Positions 62,903 through 64,000 of a stretch of DNA of 64,000 nucleotides are shown piece by piece. Position numbers and translations under genes: made by a program. The notes under the pieces were generated by a model, which saw nothing but the letters and a program-made list of their open reading frames with translations, did no database searches and was not told where the DNA came from. This DNA is from Bordetella genomosp. 10 (lineage in GTDB: Bacteria; Pseudomonadota; Gammaproteobacteria; Burkholderiales; Burkholderiaceae_B), in NCBI RefSeq assembly GCF_002261225.1, contig NZ_NEVM01000005.1, positions 2,108,001-2,172,000 on the forward strand, written 5' to 3'. Within the stretch, counting starts at the first letter, position 1. Every line of letters begins with the position of its first letter.

Positions 62903-62981
62903 CGTGCGTCATCCCCTGGCAGCAGCCGCGCCAATCCGGCGCGGCTGCTCCTAGGATAGATCAAAGTCGCGCCGGGGGTAT

Positions 62982-64000
62982 TCAGCGGATCGGCCAGGGG
63001 TACATCGCCCCGCCCTGGCTCCACAGGGCGTTGGTGCCGCGCGCCAGGCCCAGCTTGCTCTGCTTGCCGACGTTGCGCTCGAAGATTTCGCCGTAATTGC
63101 CCACCGCCTTGATGGCGTTGTAGGCCCATTTCTCATCCACGCCCATGTTCTTGCCCGCGCCCGGCGTCACGCCGAGGATGCGCTGGATGTTGGGATTGGG
63201 ACTCTTGAGCATCTGGTCGACGTTCTTCTGCGTGATGCCGTATTCCTCCGCCTCCATCAGGGCGAACAGCGTCCAGCGCACCACGTCCAGCCACTGGTCG
63301 TCGCCCTGCCGCACCATCAGGCCCAGCGGCTCCTTGGAGAAGCGTTCGGGCAGGATTTCATAGTCGTCCGGCTTGGCCAGTTGCGTGGCGCGCACGGCGG
63401 CCAGTTGCGAGGCATCGTCGGTGAACGCGTCGCAGCGGCCCGATTCGAAGGCGCGCACGACTTCGGTGACCTTGTCGATGACCACCGGCGTGAACTTGAT
63501 GCCGTTGGTGCGGAACCAGTCGGCCAGGTTCAGCTCCGTCGTGGTGCCCGGCTGCACGCAGATCGTGGCGCCGTCCAGCTCCTTGGCGCTTTTCACGTTC
63601 AGCGACTTGCGCACCAGGATGCCCTGGCCGTCGTAGAAGCTGGCCGCCACGGCCGCCAGGCCCAGCGAGGTATCGCGCGTCTGCGTCAGCGTGACGGTGC
63701 GCATCAGCACGTCGACCTCGCCGGACTGCAGCGCGGTGAAGCGCTGCTGCGTCGACAGCGCGGTGCCCTTGAACTTGGAGGCGTCGCCGAACATCGCCGC
63801 GGCGACCGCGCGGCAGATGTCCACGTCCATGCCTTCCCATTCGCCCTTGCTGTTGGTGGCGCTGAAGCCCGACACGCCGTCGCTGAGACCGCATTGCACA
63901 TAGCCCTTGCTCTTGACCGCGTCGAATACCGGCCCCGCCGCAGCGCTGGCCGAAGCAAGGGCCAGCGCTGCGGCGGCGGCCAGAACGGACAAGTGTTTCT
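62982..64000 (-). CDS. General L-amino acid ABC transporter binding protein (AapJ/BztA type), 5' end beyond window
   Basis: At least 339 residues are visible; the signal peptide continues past the right edge (the codons before SVLAAAAALALAS are still open). The mature chain starts about GPVFDAVKSKGYVQCGLSDGVSGFS and contains ICVQPGTTTELNLADWFR and DAFTDDASQLAAVR, characteristic of AapJ/BztA. It binds a broad set of polar amino acids in the periplasm. The usual partners aapQMP would lie downstream on this strand, but a MaoC-like gene follows instead, so the protein may be an orphan. Confidence 0.9.
   Translation of the reverse strand, partial: KHLSVLAAAAALALASASAAAGPVFDAVKSKGYVQCGLSDGVSGFSATNSKGEWEGMDVDICRAVAAAMFGDASKFKGTALSTQQRFTALQSGEVDVLMRTVTLTQTRDTSLGLAAVAASFYDGQGILVRKSLNVKSAKELDGATICVQPGTTTELNLADWFRTNGIKFTPVVIDKVTEVVRAFESGRCDAFTDDASQLAAVRATQLAKPDDYEILPERFSKEPLGLMVRQGDDQWLDVVRWTLFALMEAEEYGITQKNVDQMLKSPNPNIQRILGVTPGAGKNMGVDEKWAYNAIKAVGNYGEIFERNVGKQSKLGLARGTNALWSQGGAMYPWPIR

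Overview
This is a 64 kb GC-rich chromosomal segment from a beta-proteobacterium. Gene content and protein style point to the Alcaligenaceae: a Bordetella-like genome, or a close relative such as Achromobacter. Supporting signs are two Bug/TctC-type solute-binding proteins without membrane partners, a tandem-fused UvrA, many LysR regulators, a gltIJKL uptake operon and pertactin-like autotransporters. No rRNA, tRNA, CRISPR array, transposase or integrase was seen. About 50 protein genes are supported.

Layout. 1-1.7 kb: a bd-type oxidase gene pair (minus strand) whose subunit I appears to lack most haem ligands. 2-6.8 kb: glnS, a small acidic protein and minCDE. 6.75-7.83 kb: osmB, framed by inverted copies of a dispersed repeat and of a terminator, with a candidate small RNA. 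7.8-14.6 kb: ettA, a branched-chain amino-acid type ABC system containing a permease-ATPase fusion, a LysR regulator and a 42-residue basic protein. 15-23 kb: a 1924-residue double UvrA, then pabB and pabC separated by an 8-bp tandem repeat. 23-28.1 kb: a LysR-controlled catabolic cluster (nitroreductase, acyl-CoA ligase, gamma-carbonic-anhydrase-like protein, TctC-type binding protein). 28.1-32.9 kb: tpm and a divergent murA paralogue, then a GntR/TctC/class II aldolase operon with a nested palindromic operator. 32.9-40.5 kb: tcdA, baeRS-like two-component genes, an MFS transporter, chaC, pdxH, a flavin reductase and purU. 40.5-48.4 kb: gltIJKL, then a LysR gene divergent from a ThDP enzyme and gcdH. 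48.7-61.5 kb: two uncharacterised beta-rich proteins followed by three tandem paralogous autotransporters. 61.5-64 kb: a hypothetical exported protein, a MaoC-like hydratase and the start-truncated binding protein of an amino-acid ABC transporter.

The most distinctive region is the autotransporter cluster. Copies 1 and 2 share about 950 bp of apparently perfect identity inside otherwise divergent genes, which points to recent gene conversion. All three copies share a conserved N-terminal cysteine pair and variable Pro-Thr-Asp/Asn linkers. A second notable theme is a structured repeat of about 80-120 bp that occurs at four loci. At each it starts directly after a stop codon and has the same orientation relative to the gene it follows, as if it were a mobile 3'-UTR module.
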